DNA of 64,000 nt from UBA1822 sp963615055. GTDB lineage: Bacteria > Bacillota > Negativicutes > Veillonellales > Dialisteraceae. The stretch is taken from positions 18,484 to 82,483 of the forward strand of contig CAVEFO010000004.1 of NCBI GenBank assembly GCA_963615055.1, given 5' to 3'. The position numbers were made by a program, and so were the translations under genes. Shown one piece after another: positions 54,601 through 63,455 of this stretch. The notes beneath the pieces are model-generated. The model made no database searches and was not told the DNA's origin. It worked only from the letters and a program-made list of their open reading frames with translations. How positions within the stretch are numbered: position 1 is the first letter of the stretch; each line of letters opens with the position of its first letter.

Positions 54601-57600
54601 GATTGTGCCGCCGCCGACTTCGATCTTGGAAGCCACGGCGCTCAGTGCTTCATTGGCACCTGGCGTCGCGCCATTATCGGCCAAAACGTCCACCAGCCCA
54701 TCAACGGTGATGGAGGACATTCCGTCCGAGACGCCGTTCATGGTCTTGATCACAGCGACATAGCCCGGCGTCTTCCCGGTGGCGCGAAGTGTCAAAAGTT
54801 TTCCGGCATTGTGAATGTTAATGGTGCCGCCGAGATTGGCAAAGAGGGCCGCCACCTGCATGAAGTTTCCGCTACTTTCTGCCGTAATGGACATATTACC
54901 GGCATTATTGATATCGACGATGCCGGTCCCGATTGCCGAGATTCCGGTCGTCGTCTTGCTCGACGCGGTATCCACCGTGAGGTCGTGTCCCTTGAGGTCA
55001 ATGGTCACCTTGTGATCGACGTCGGCGCCGGAGATAGCGGCATTCCCAGAAGTTGTTGTACCGCCCCAGCCTTTATTAATCACGATTTCATGACCTTCGG
55101 TCGTAATCGTCGTGCTGTCTTTCGTAAAGACGTAGGTGCCGTCTGCTTTCCGGACGCCACTCCGGGTGTAGCGTTTATCCGTCGATTTATCCCCCGTGAT
55201 GGCTTCTGTGAAAGAATCTCTCGTCTGTTCCGGCGGCTGGACGCTTTCGATATCCAAGTACGCTTGTCCCGTCCCGTCTGTATACAACACCTGCCCGAGC
55301 CATTTTGCTTTTGAGGAAGCCGTGAGCCCATCGGCAATTTTGACTTGCCCGATGAGATTCGTTTCACCATCCACAGATGCTTTATAATACAATTTCCCGG
55401 CCAATGCATTCAGTACATTGTCTACTGAGTCATCGTCATCCAATTTGACGCCGGTGCTGTCCGTGACCAGTGTCACCTGCGATCCCTCCGCCGCTTTGCG
55501 AATAATCAGATCGCCATTTGCGTAATCCGCCGACACTTCGCCGTTTCCGGTATGGGCATAGTACACATTCGTATAGCCGCTGATGTTGTCGATCGTGATC
55601 GGGTTCTTGTCATTTTGGAAAATATTTCCGGCTGCGTCTTCACTCGTGCCGCCGACGAGTTTGTCCAGATGGCTGCCGGCCCACTTTTCAGCACCCCAAG
55701 CACTGGTTTCCACCGCGCCCCATTCTTCGTTGTTCCACGTCGCGCCGTTTTGGAGCCAGACGTTGATGGAACCGTAGAAAGTCTTGCTCCCGGATATCTT
55801 TCCGGCATCGCCGAATTTATTGTAGGCAACGCCTGTCCAGGCAGAGTCTTTTGTAGCAAGTCCCAAATTCACATAGGTATAAAGTTCCGGTTCAACGGCA
55901 TTAACGGCACCGGTCGATGCGGTCACGTTTCCTTTCAGTACCAAATCATTATTTCTGGCGGAGGTAGCAATATAGTTTTCATCCAAATTGACATTGAGGC
56001 TGGTCGTCGCACATTCTGCCAACAACGCGTAATATTTGTGCGTATTGTCCTTATTGATTTCGATGTAGCCGCCGCCGTTGATGGTCAGTTTGGCATGACC
56101 CCCGTTCGCAAAAAGTCCGTTCCCGTCGATTTTGGCATTCACATCGCCGTTGATGGTGACTTTCGGCCCCATTTGCAGGGTGTAATTGTTGCCGCTGTAA
56201 ATCAGGGAGCAGCCGTAATAACCCCAGGCGCCGTTCTTGGCGTACAGCCCCCAATCATAGCCGTCGCGTCCCATGGCGGTGACATTCCCGTTGAATGTGA
56301 CTTCGGAATTACCGGCGGCGTAAAGCCCCAGCGTGTAACCGATGCCCTGGACATTCAAATCGATATCACCATTGACGGTGAGTTTATACGGATTGTCCGC
56401 ATTTTTCTCCTTCTGATCACCAACATTGAATCCTTCGATGCGACCATTGTCACTGACGGCATTGATGACAAGTTTATCCGCCGTAATCGTCGTGCCTTCA
56501 AAGCTGTTTGCCGCGATGGCGTACTGACATTCTTTATTTCCTGTTGAAGTTGCATTGATGGTCAGCGTTTTTCCGGCGGCATTGACATCGACAGCGTGCC
56601 CCACGTCTTTGGCTATATTGATGGCTGCAGTTTTTGCTGCCGTCGTGCTGTCTATGACATTATTAATGGTGGAATCTTTCGTGAAGACATAGTGCTCACC
56701 TTCGTCCGAGAGCACGCCCCCCTTTACGTACGCGGTATCATTGGCTTTGACCCCGGTGATGGGCGTCGAAAATTCTGTGACGGTCTGCCCCGGATCGTCG
56801 CCTTTGATATAGTTTCCTTTTCCCGTATCGGTAAAGGAGAGATTGCCGATTTTAAGCGCCGAGGAGCTGGCTGTGAGCCCGTCTGCAATTTTGACAGTCC
56901 CGGAAAGATTCCGTTCCCCGCCGGTATACGCCGTGTAAGTCAGTTTTCCGGCGAGCGCTTGCAGGACGCGAGCGACATTGTCCTCATTCGTCATCGTCAC
57001 GCCGGAATTATCGGTGATGAGGGAAATGAAGGAATCCGCTGCCGCGCTCCCGATTGTGATATCACCGGCTGTATAATCCGAAGCGGATTCCCCGTTTCCT
57101 GTATGGGCATAGTACACATTTGTATAGCCGCTGTAATTGGCAATCTGAATCGGGGTCGTCGCGGTGGGGAAGAGATTCCCGGCGCTGCTCTCATCCGCGC
57201 CGCCATGCAGCGTCGTCAGATGGGTCACACCGTCATACACCCCGTAATGATTTTGGCTGCTGGGGGACGGCAAGTTTTGTGCCTGAATCGCATTGGTTTT
57301 GGACAGGGAACGATGAATCCATGACGCACCGTTTTGGAGCCAGAGATTGACTTCGCCGGCTTGGTTTTTGCCGCTGTTGTCCACGACACCGGTCCAAGTC
57401 GAGTCGGCGGTATCCAGTGCCAAATTGACACGGCCGTCTTGAAAATAATACGGTTGCCCCATATTGTTGTAATCTTTCATCGCCAAAACATTGCCCTGTA
57501 TGGTCACTTTATGTCCCGCGCCGGCCGCTTTGACACTATCCATGTTAATATTGATGGTGCCGCCGTAGGAAGCGGCCGCCAGATAACTCTCTGTCGTGCT

Positions 57601-58371
57601 TTCCGGGGTGTAGATCGTCACATCGCCGCCATTGGCATTGATGATTGCGGTATCATAGCTGCTTTTCCCGGACGCCTGATAATAAGGATCCGTTTTGAGC
57701 GCCGTGCCCCGCATCGCGATATAAAGACTCCCATTGATATTAATCGTGCTGCCTTTTCCATTAGCGGTAATACTGATTCCGGTCGGCGACCAACGCGCGC
57801 CGGTATAGGAATCGGCCGCCCCCGACACATGCCCATCCGGCCCGTAGCCACCGTGCATTTCTTTCGCATTGACGCCCCAATTCTCATCCGTGCTGCTATC
57901 CGTCAAAGACGATTGTTTGGACGCATCCCCGATATTGACATTTCCGTTAATGGTAATCGTGGAATACGCCCCTTCACCCGATCCCATGTTATTGATGGCA
58001 ATCCCATTCGCAAAGCAGCTGCCGCCGTAAACGGACGAAATATCCACATTCCCATTTACGGTCAGATGCGTATTCGGATTTGTCCAAATACCACTGGCGA
58101 TGGAGTTTTCGCTACCACTCGTTTTAGTGCGAATGTGGGCGGTTCCTTTTCCGTCATTTCCGATTGTCACGGTCGCGCTGACTCCGTCTTGATCGACACG
58201 GAATCCGGCAGCTTCGTCCCCTCCATTGACATTGATTGACGTATCGCTGTCATAGGCCGCATCCCCATTGATCAACTGCGTAGTGGAATACGAAGTGGCC
58301 TGAGCTCCCGTCGCGCCACCCAGAAATGCGACCACCGCCGCTGCCAACAGTTTTCCTTTTGACAATTTCAT
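51661..58371 (-). CDS. Giant type V autotransporter with repeated passenger modules
   Basis: This 2236-residue protein has a signal peptide at 1-25 (ending GATGAQA). The passenger is rich in short Asn/Gly/Thr strand repeats (beta-helix type). It contains four copies of a module of about 110 residues with the core SGYxNVYYAHTGNGE, then LITDNTGV, NALAGKLYY, and VKIADGLTASS. The last about 285 residues are an autotransporter barrel ending in FSF. The barrel region begins near the AWRDNMQDTYRAADL helix. It has no protease motif, so it is probably an adhesin. AAAGGAGG precedes the start, 22 bp after the TonB receptor gene, so both share one mRNA. Confidence 0.9.
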   Translation of the reverse strand: MKLSKGKLLAAAVVAFLGGATGAQATSYSTTQLINGDAAYDSDTSINVNGGDEAAGFRVDQDGVSATVTIGNDGKGTAHIRTKTSGSENSIASGIWTNPNTHLTVNGNVDISSVYGGSCFANGIAINNMGSGEGAYSTITINGNVNIGDASKQSSLTDSSTDENWGVNAKEMHGGYGPDGHVSGAADSYTGARWSPTGISITANGKGSTININGSLYIAMRGTALKTDPYYQASGKSSYDTAIINANGGDVTIYTPESTTESYLAAASYGGTININMDSVKAAGAGHKVTIQGNVLAMKDYNNMGQPYYFQDGRVNLALDTADSTWTGVVDNSGKNQAGEVNLWLQNGASWIHRSLSKTNAIQAQNLPSPSSQNHYGVYDGVTHLTTLHGGADESSAGNLFPTATTPIQIANYSGYTNVYYAHTGNGESASDYTAGDITIGSAAADSFISLITDNSGVTMTNEDNVARVLQALAGKLTYTAYTGGERNLSGTVKIADGLTASSSALKIGNLSFTDTGKGNYIKGDDPGQTVTEFSTPITGVKANDTAYVKGGVLSDEGEHYVFTKDSTINNVIDSTTAAKTAAINIAKDVGHAVDVNAAGKTLTINATSTGNKECQYAIAANSFEGTTITADKLVINAVSDNGRIEGFNVGDQKEKNADNPYKLTVNGDIDLNVQGIGYTLGLYAAGNSEVTFNGNVTAMGRDGYDWGLYAKNGAWGYYGCSLIYSGNNYTLQMGPKVTINGDVNAKIDGNGLFANGGHAKLTINGGGYIEINKDNTHKYYALLAECATTSLNVNLDENYIATSARNNDLVLKGNVTASTGAVNAVEPELYTYVNLGLATKDSAWTGVAYNKFGDAGKISGSKTFYGSINVWLQNGATWNNEEWGAVETSAWGAEKWAGSHLDKLVGGTSEDAAGNIFQNDKNPITIDNISGYTNVYYAHTGNGEVSADYANGDLIIRKAAEGSQVTLVTDSTGVKLDDDDSVDNVLNALAGKLYYKASVDGETNLIGQVKIADGLTASSKAKWLGQVLYTDGTGQAYLDIESVQPPEQTRDSFTEAITGDKSTDKRYTRSGVRKADGTYVFTKDSTTITTEGHEIVINKGWGGTTTSGNAAISGADVDHKVTIDLKGHDLTVDTASSKTTTGISAIGTGIVDINNAGNMSITAESSGNFMQVAALFANLGGTINIHNAGKLLTLRATGKTPGYVAVIKTMNGVSDGMSSITVDGLVDVLADNGATPGANEALSAVASKIEVGGGTIKAINGAQYAIRAYGEFNSQNRATVNVNVAKDTEGNITGAGTNKVEMEGDICLGGSMDSGANADVSVGLNTADSSWNGNILKWNGQSNLGTVNLYMGNNATWTGNNNTAGSTVNAKLDNATWTGYSTGTAMNLSLANGATWNVTDGGNQTASQLASLTGANGNVFMAAGAGDLTISNFSGYANVYYAHEGNGEEEKDYTAGDTIIEKAETGANISLITDNTGISMDNDENIAKVLNALAGKLYYNAYMSGETNLSGQVKIADGLTASSKAQVLGNILFDTTTGKGYLDADTIRTPEQSVDTFSQVITGDAKADKIYTRYGVRQTTNGNYVFTMNPSKVTISDEQATVSAEKNDIVILAPDAALTLENTEEGGMGIYAAEGKSVSVTGTDTTVSAEKAIVAVNDATVTLKGDTTITAKDTAISSGAGAKVTVSGGKAAITGAFDADGGSMEIGDEKGIAAKSDISVSNGGDITVNVIGSNSTLEGGYKVEKGKLTVNVKKGGLWTLKNAPKETSVVARSLRAAATTGTLDVNGGASESEAGNITMEATEDQTISNYRGYLNVYYAHTGNGEEAANYTAGNLIITNAAADSHISLITDNTGVTYEEENVAKVLNALAGKLYYSAYVNGATNLIGKVKLADGLTASSKSLQIGDIEFQKDKEGQGKYKEGSMTPGFGGMSSGDYETYVMKGVRSAATTMFHAWRDNMQDTYRAADLVDEDGIFAKVLGGKTESDVKGVNETNTYKGVQVGYDKVTQNGWHAGVAFDYRDGDSDYLLGGKGDDKLYSFGVYGVKSLADNRYFRVAAKVGRVVNKYDVYNETRTTSLHGDYGVAAFGITAEYGKTFATESSYLTPKVQFTWARVGGKDYTATTAKNDTLDVFQDAYQSFVGRVGVEAGLKKQKGHFYGGLYLAHEFGGDVNSRYYAKDGGWKSTAFDGNDSWVELVLGGSYNAGSRAQIYADFARDFGGDFEHQWKLDAGVRFSF
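52640..57200 (-). repeat. Four passenger modules in the giant autotransporter
   Basis: Copies lie at about 52640-52960, 53740-54110, 55260-55640 and 56800-57180. Each codes for the order NVYYAHTGNGE, DYTAGD, ISLITDNTGV, NALAGKLYY, VKIADGLTASS, with variable connectors of 800-1100 bp between copies. Sequence differences are distributed along the units, so these are old duplications, unlike the near-identical pair in the giant trimeric adhesin. Confidence 0.75.
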
Positions 58372-58393
58372 CGTACTGTTTCCTCCTTTTTAA

Positions 58394-60400
58394 TTAGAAG
58401 CTCCATCTGGCTCCCACACTGATAATGCGACCTGGCATAGAGTACCAGGATCCCGGTTTCCCGTGCCAAATGACATCGGTATGCTCGGCCCAGAGCGTAT
58501 CAAAGATATTGTCTATCTTTGTATATACGGTCAATTCTTTGTTTGGCGAATAATTGACGGAGAGATTATAGACGCCGTATTTGTCGTCCGGCCATCCTTT
58601 ATAAGCCGCATAGGCCGGATTCTCCCTGCGAATAAAATAGAAACCGTCCAGACCGACCTGCCATTTGTCCTTCGTGTACACAACGTCAAATGTGAGCTTA
58701 TCTTTCGGGTAATAGCCCTTGGAGAAATTGTCGCCCGGCACATTCTGGTAGAGATGCGCCCAGCCGACATTGAGATTCCAATGTTTCCCAATCCGGGAAA
58801 CGAATTGGAGATTCCAACCGCGAGCAATGCCGTTTTCATAATTGACATAGCGATCTTCGGTGTCAGACCAGCCGATGCTTCTCGTGGACTTTGTCTTAAA
58901 CCAGTTAAACGTCAAAGCGGAGGCGTCGCTGAATTTATGGGTATACCCAATCGTTTCCGTCCAGCCTTCCGCCGGGAGCAATTCTCTGTTTCCGTGATCC
59001 GTCTCAACGCCATCACTGGATTTCCAAGAGGCGTAAATTTCGTCGATTCCGGGCAGAATATAAAAATCGCTCCGTCCGCCGTAAAGCGTGTCTTTATCCG
59101 TCAAATCCACGCTGAGTTTCCAGCTTTTGGATGTGTGATTTTTGATTTCGGCCGAATACGCATCCGACTCCGGCCGGTCATGACGGAGCCCGTAATTCAA
59201 AGTCCAACCGGGCAAAAATTTCCAGTCATTCTGAATAAAGAAGGAGTAATTTTCCTGGAAATGACCTTTGACCGAGATTGGATTTCCCTCTTTATCAAAA
59301 CCTGCGGGTCGAGGCAAATGATTAATCCCTTTGCTGTAATCTACGCCGAAGACAAGTTCATTGGACGAATCCGAGAAATGCAATTGTTCCGAAAAGAAAT
59401 AGTATGTACTGTCTATCCCGGCATCTTCATCCGATTTCCCGGCATAGGACCCCTGATGAAAATGCGTGACCAAATCAGAATGGCGATAAGAAAATTCATT
59501 CGTCCATCGTTCATGAAATTGCCAGCGGTCACGTAGCGTGAGATTTTGGGATTCATAATCTCCCTGATAGAGGTTTTCGTAAATGAAATCCTGTCCGCTG
59601 AAGCGCGAAAACGTCTTATCATAAGAAATGGACGTGTCGTGGTTTTTATCCCAATCATAGCTAATCTTGAAGCCGCTGCTCCAAGTCGTATTCCGACCCG
59701 GCCAGGTCTTCCCGGCTCCGTCTTTCGTGTCGCGCGAATTGTTCTGGTTGTAATAGACACTGTAACCGATTGGCCCGAAGCGCCCCATGGAATGAAGACG
59801 ATAGGTACGACGCCCGCCCGATCCGATGGACATGTCAATGGTCTGCTTCGTGCGATCGGCTTTGCGCGTGATGATATTGATAACGCCGCCTCTCGCACCG
59901 CTGCCGTACACGACGCCCGCACTACCGCGCAGGACTTCGACGCGTTCGATATTGTCCATCTGATTCAAAATAGAGGCATACATATAGCCGGAATTGTTTG
60001 CCCCTTGAAAATCGGTCATGCGCACGCCATCAACCAGAATGACGACATCTTTGCTGCCGTTAATGCGAATCCCGGACAGATTCGCATTGATTCCATTGGC
60101 TCCGTAATTCAAAAACTGCGTCCCCGGTACGGTACGGAGTGCTTCCTCCACCGTCTGCATATGCTGCGCTTCGATCTGCTTGCGACTGACGACACTGACG
60201 TCCGCCTTCGTATCGATAAGCTTCTCCGGAATGCGGCTCGCCGTGACAATGACGGGATCGAGCTCATACTCTATCTCCTGCGCTGCATTGTCTTCTGCCA
60301 AAGCGACCACCGGAAGCGTCAGTCCCGCCATCCCCAGCGCCAGCAACATTCGGCTGCGCCGCAATCTCGCTTTCCCTGTCTTTTCCTTTTTTCGGAACAA
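58394..60400 (-). CDS. TonB-dependent outer-membrane receptor
   Basis: This 668-residue protein has a signal peptide (about 1-35, ending VALA). A TonB-box-like DPVIVTASR (48-56) is followed by the plug domain (VSVVSRKQIEAQHMQTVEEALRTVPG; RIEVLRG-like NIERVEVLRGSAGVVYGSGARGGVINIIT). A 22-strand-type barrel ends in Phe (RWSF). It probably imports iron, heme or a cobalamin-like compound; the substrate is not evident. The start is TTG 60400 with AAGGGAG 9 nt ahead. It is first in the operon with the giant autotransporter. Confidence 0.92.
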   Translation of the reverse strand: MFRKKEKTGKARLRRSRMLLALGMAGLTLPVVALAEDNAAQEIEYELDPVIVTASRIPEKLIDTKADVSVVSRKQIEAQHMQTVEEALRTVPGTQFLNYGANGINANLSGIRINGSKDVVILVDGVRMTDFQGANNSGYMYASILNQMDNIERVEVLRGSAGVVYGSGARGGVINIITRKADRTKQTIDMSIGSGGRRTYRLHSMGRFGPIGYSVYYNQNNSRDTKDGAGKTWPGRNTTWSSGFKISYDWDKNHDTSISYDKTFSRFSGQDFIYENLYQGDYESQNLTLRDRWQFHERWTNEFSYRHSDLVTHFHQGSYAGKSDEDAGIDSTYYFFSEQLHFSDSSNELVFGVDYSKGINHLPRPAGFDKEGNPISVKGHFQENYSFFIQNDWKFLPGWTLNYGLRHDRPESDAYSAEIKNHTSKSWKLSVDLTDKDTLYGGRSDFYILPGIDEIYASWKSSDGVETDHGNRELLPAEGWTETIGYTHKFSDASALTFNWFKTKSTRSIGWSDTEDRYVNYENGIARGWNLQFVSRIGKHWNLNVGWAHLYQNVPGDNFSKGYYPKDKLTFDVVYTKDKWQVGLDGFYFIRRENPAYAAYKGWPDDKYGVYNLSVNYSPNKELTVYTKIDNIFDTLWAEHTDVIWHGKPGSWYSMPGRIISVGARWSF

Positions 60401-60459
60401 ATCTTTCGTCTCCCTTCAAAATTAATATCTATCCATGTATCGAACACTTGCTATCGCGA

Positions 60460-60490
60460 ATCATAAACCCTATGATTTTCATACAGTCAA
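60460..60490 (-). promoter_or_regulatory. MerR-type promoter/operator of the TonB-autotransporter operon
   Basis: On the minus strand: TTGACT (60490-60485), a 19-bp spacer, TATGAT (60465-60460). The 19-bp spacing is the hallmark of MerR-activated promoters. The spacer holds the dyad TATGA-AAA-TCATA. The regulator gene is divergent, as usual for MerR systems. Confidence 0.6.
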
Positions 60491-60575
60491 GTATCGAAAA
60501 ACGCCAAAACATTAAAATAATCTTCAAAAATATTTTTTCGTTTTCGAGCAAAAATGATGATTGGGGAATAAAGTA

Positions 60576-60584
60576 TGTTATAAT
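60576..60584 (+). promoter_or_regulatory. Extended -10 promoter of merR gene
   Basis: TGTTATAAT carries the TGN extension and a perfect TATAAT, about 118 nt before the merR ATG at 60703. Confidence 0.5.
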
Positions 60585-60702
60585 GTATTTGAATTTAGGA
60601 TATGAAGATTTGCTTTCCTACGCATTTCCATTTGTTTCCCATTTCCTTCCCCCTCGTCCATACGAGAGTCGGACTCTTATTTCCGTTCCTTTTCAGGTGC
60701 CT

Positions 60703-61536
60703 ATGAAACCGAAAGAATATTACACGTCGGGAGAGCTTGCCAAGCTCTTTGATTTGCCGAAGCAGACGATGTTTTACTACGACAAAATGGGACTTTTGGT
60801 GCCGGAGTTTGTGGCCGAGAACGGATATCGCTACTATTCGATGTCGCAGTATCTCACGCTGGAGATTATTCTCTTTTTACGACGGCTCGATATTTCCGTC
60901 CCCGCTATCAAAAAATTTCTGGAACATCGCTCGAAAGAAGGTTTACTGGCGCTGCTCGATGAAAAAGAAAGCGATTGCCGAAAGACCATCACGGAAATGG
61001 AAGCGGTCATTCACGCGATTGAAAAATACCGGTCACGGATTACGCGCGTCCATTCGCTTCCGCTGGATCGCGTGCTGCTCCAAAATTTCCCGGAATGTGC
61101 GATGTACGTGACGCCCATTCCACCGGAAAAACGCGGCGGGTTCGCTGCCATCGCCGTGCGGGCCAAACATGTACGCGATGCCTTTGCCGATTCGTATTGC
61201 AAGGATCGCCCGACCGGCTGGGTCATTGCGAAAGACGATTTCTTCGCGCAGCGATTTCGTCATGCATCGGCGGTCGTCACGAAAGCGGAAACAAGAGACA
61301 CCGCCAATTTTATCCGCGAGGAAGGGCTCTACTGCTCCATTCTCCTCAAAGGATCATATTTCTTCCGGTGCCGCGACGCCTACGAAGAATTAAACTCTTT
61401 CATGAGACGCAATTCTCTCGTGCCGGCCGGCGACGTCTTCCTCTTCCCCATCGTGAGCTACTGGGCGGTGGACGATCCCGGCGAGTACATCAATTCGCTC
61501 ACGATAAAAGTATCCGCACCCCCCCCCGATAAATAA
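60703..61536 (+). CDS. MerR-family regulator with GyrI-like effector domain
   Basis: This 277-residue protein has an N-terminal winged HTH (1-75, YYTSGELAKLFDLPKQTMFYYDKMGLL), then a dimerisation coiled coil (about 80-120). A C-terminal GyrI/BmrR-like effector domain (about 130-277) follows. The start at 60703 is preferred over an earlier in-frame ATG (60448), which would run through the promoter region. Multidrug or metabolite binding is typical for this architecture. A run of nine C residues near the end encodes Pro-Pro-Pro. It is expected to control the divergent operon. A terminator follows at 61554-61588. Confidence 0.86.
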   Translation: MKPKEYYTSGELAKLFDLPKQTMFYYDKMGLLVPEFVAENGYRYYSMSQYLTLEIILFLRRLDISVPAIKKFLEHRSKEGLLALLDEKESDCRKTITEMEAVIHAIEKYRSRITRVHSLPLDRVLLQNFPECAMYVTPIPPEKRGGFAAIAVRAKHVRDAFADSYCKDRPTGWVIAKDDFFAQRFRHASAVVTKAETRDTANFIREEGLYCSILLKGSYFFRCRDAYEELNSFMRRNSLVPAGDVFLFPIVSYWAVDDPGEYINSLTIKVSAPPPDK

Positions 61537-61553
61537 AATCATTTTTTCGCAAA

Positions 61554-61588
61554 AAAAGAAACGCGTCCTTGTGGACGCGTTTCTTTTT
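61554..61588 (+). terminator. Intrinsic terminator of merR
   Basis: AAAGAAACGCGTCC and GGACGCGTTTCTTT form a 14-bp stem with a TTGT loop followed by TTTTT. Confidence 0.8.
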
Positions 61589-61729
61589 ATGTACAAATGT
61601 TGATACATTCGTTTTGGCGGCACCGGGAGAGCGAGACGTGGGACGTAAAAGATGTCGCTTCGCGGCATTTCGCATTCTCGTCCCATAGGATTAAACTACG
61701 AGAAAACATATCTTCAGAACCTTAATTCA
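61589..61729. other. Short intergenic stretch with a family A core fragment
   Basis: GATGTCGCTTCGCGGCATTTCGCATTCTCGTCCCAT (61652-61687) resembles the core near 2850-2880 of copy A1, without heptad arms. No gene is seen. Confidence 0.4.
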
Positions 61730-61770
61730 CACAATAAAACCCATGCTAAAATTTCCGCATGGGTTTTCTC
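61730..61770 (-). terminator. Terminator of dinB
   Basis: ACCCATGC and GCATGGGT (61739-61764) form a stem followed on the minus strand by TTTATTG. It ends the flavodoxin-dinB transcript. Confidence 0.65.
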
Positions 61771-61805
61771 TATCATACCTTCTCAAAGCACGCGCGCCCC
61801 GTCTC

Positions 61806-62948
61806 CTACATCCCCTTCTGTATCGCTTCCTTCCCGAATTTCTTTCGAATCTCGTCCATGACGCGCGTGACGTCTTGGAGTTTTTCGTGTTTTCCGGGAA
61901 AAAGCGACGGAGTCTCCATCTCTTTGGCGAGACCGGAGGCCGTGACGCCGGTCAGGCGGACGCCTTGCTTGATGGGGATTTTTTGCAAAAGTTCGAGCGC
62001 CGTTTCTTCGATTTCTTCAGCCAAGGATGTCGCAGCCGTTCTTGTTTTCGAGCGGGTCACAGTCGCAAAGTCGGCAAAGCGGATTTTGAGGGAAACGGTG
62101 CGGGCGGCGAGACCTTTTTTGCGGAGCCTTTGTGCGACGAGATCACTTTGGCGGGCGATGTTTCGTCTGACTTCCGCGATGTCGATCAAATCCGTTTCAT
62201 ATGTTTCTTCTTCGCCAATGGATTTGGGATCGCCCGGTGCTTTAACGGGGCGATGGTCAATGCCGACGGACAGATCATAGAGTTCGCCGCCAAGGCGCGC
62301 GCCGAAATACTGCTCCATCGCTTCGCGACCAAGCCTTTGGATATCACCGATTTTATGCAAGCCGTGCGCGAGGAGGCGTTTCTCCGTCGCGCCGCCGACG
62401 CCCCAAAGACTGCGAACGGGAAGCGGCGCCAAGATTTCTTTTTCGCAGCCGTAGGGAATGATGCAAAGACCGTCCGGTTTCTCCATATCACTCGCCATTT
62501 TGGCCAGAAATTTATTCGGCGCAATCCCGGCGGAAGCGACAAGGCCCGTCTTCTCCCGAATTTCTTTTTTGATCGCGCGGCCAATCTCGTTCACACTTTG
62601 GTAACAAAAGCCCATGTCGCTGATGTCCATAAAGGCTTCGTCCAAGGAAATGGGCTCGATTTCGGTCGCGTAGTGCAGCATGATTTCGTGGATGGCCTCC
62701 GACTCTTCGCGGTATCGGGAGAAACGGCCGTGGACGAAGATGCCGTCCGGGCAAAGGCGACGCGCTTGGGCAATCGGCATGGCGGAGTGAACGCCGAAAC
62801 GCCTGGCCTCATAGGAGGCCGTCGTGACGACACCGCGCGAAGAAAGCCCGCCGACAATGACGGGAAGACCACGCCATTCGGGATGGTCACGCTGTTCGAC
62901 GGACGCAAAAAAAGCATCCATATCGACGTGCATGATCCAGCGTCTCAT
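61806..62948 (-). CDS. dinB: DNA polymerase IV (Y family)
   Basis: This 380-residue translesion polymerase has catalytic residues Asp9 (HVDMDAFFASVE) and Asp103/Glu104 (SLDEAFMD). The palm, fingers and little-finger domains have normal length. It probably interacts with the sliding clamp through a C-terminal motif. It overlaps nothing and follows the flavodoxin gene by 3 bp, an unusual pairing. Confidence 0.95.
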   Translation of the reverse strand: MRRWIMHVDMDAFFASVEQRDHPEWRGLPVIVGGLSSRGVVTTASYEARRFGVHSAMPIAQARRLCPDGIFVHGRFSRYREESEAIHEIMLHYATEIEPISLDEAFMDISDMGFCYQSVNEIGRAIKKEIREKTGLVASAGIAPNKFLAKMASDMEKPDGLCIIPYGCEKEILAPLPVRSLWGVGGATEKRLLAHGLHKIGDIQRLGREAMEQYFGARLGGELYDLSVGIDHRPVKAPGDPKSIGEEETYETDLIDIAEVRRNIARQSDLVAQRLRKKGLAARTVSLKIRFADFATVTRSKTRTAATSLAEEIEETALELLQKIPIKQGVRLTGVTASGLAKEMETPSLFPGKHEKLQDVTRVMDEIRKKFGKEAIQKGM

Positions 62949-62951
62949 CGG

Positions 62952-63455
62952 TCAGCCTTTCGCTTCCATCGCCAAAGCGAAATCGGCGGCCGCTGCCAAA
63001 TCCGTCTCATTCGGATGCTTCTCGGCTTCCAGAAGACGCGCGCGCCGCTCCTCGGACATCTCGTGGCCGGAAGCCCGCTCGCCCGTTTCCAGAAATTGAT
63101 GAAACGAAGCCACTCGTCCCTGGCAAAGGAAACCGCCGAGATAGGCGGCATCTTGCGGAAGCAGCGCCGCGGCACTTTGGAGATACTTTCGCCCGGCTTC
63201 CGTGTCCGGATAAGCACCGGCCGTACCGAAGACGGCGACGCGTTTCCCGTGAAGATTCGCAAGCACTTTCGCCGCCATCGGGTCCGCGCCGCGCCGATAC
63301 GCCCAGAAACCAGCGAAAACCAAATTAAAACCGTCCAAATTTTCCGGCACCTGCGCCGCCTCACAAAGCGTCGCGTCCGAAAGCGCCGCGGCGATATGCG
63401 AAGCGACGGCTTTCGTATTTCCGGTCCGCGAAGAATAAATCACCAGACTTTTCAT
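62952..63455 (-). CDS. Flavodoxin-family protein
   Basis: This 167-residue protein has an FMN phosphate-binding loop SSRTGNTKA near residues 7-15, and the order FAGFWAYRRG and FGTAGAYPDT. That resembles the flavodoxin group with BilS-like proteins, but the exact assignment is uncertain. It would act as an electron carrier or small reductase. The start at 63455 has AAAGGAG upstream. The dinB start follows its stop by 3 bp. Confidence 0.8.
   Translation of the reverse strand: MKSLVIYSSRTGNTKAVASHIAAALSDATLCEAAQVPENLDGFNLVFAGFWAYRRGADPMAAKVLANLHGKRVAVFGTAGAYPDTEAGRKYLQSAAALLPQDAAYLGGFLCQGRVASFHQFLETGERASGHEMSEERRARLLEAEKHPNETDLAAAADFALAMEAKG

Larger units (their letters stand above)
60401..60702. 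other. Divergent regulatory region between the TonB operon and merR
   Basis: This 302-bp region has no gene. It holds the TonB operon promoter with a 19-bp spacer (60460-60490), a TATCGA direct repeat on both sides of it (about 60439 and 60492), and the extended -10 of merR (60576-60584). The DNA is AT-rich compared with its neighbours. Confidence 0.6.

Noticed and set aside
60448..60702. Longer in-frame start for the MerR gene
   Set aside because: The extension would run through the promoter region, has no family similarity and starts before the predicted transcription start.
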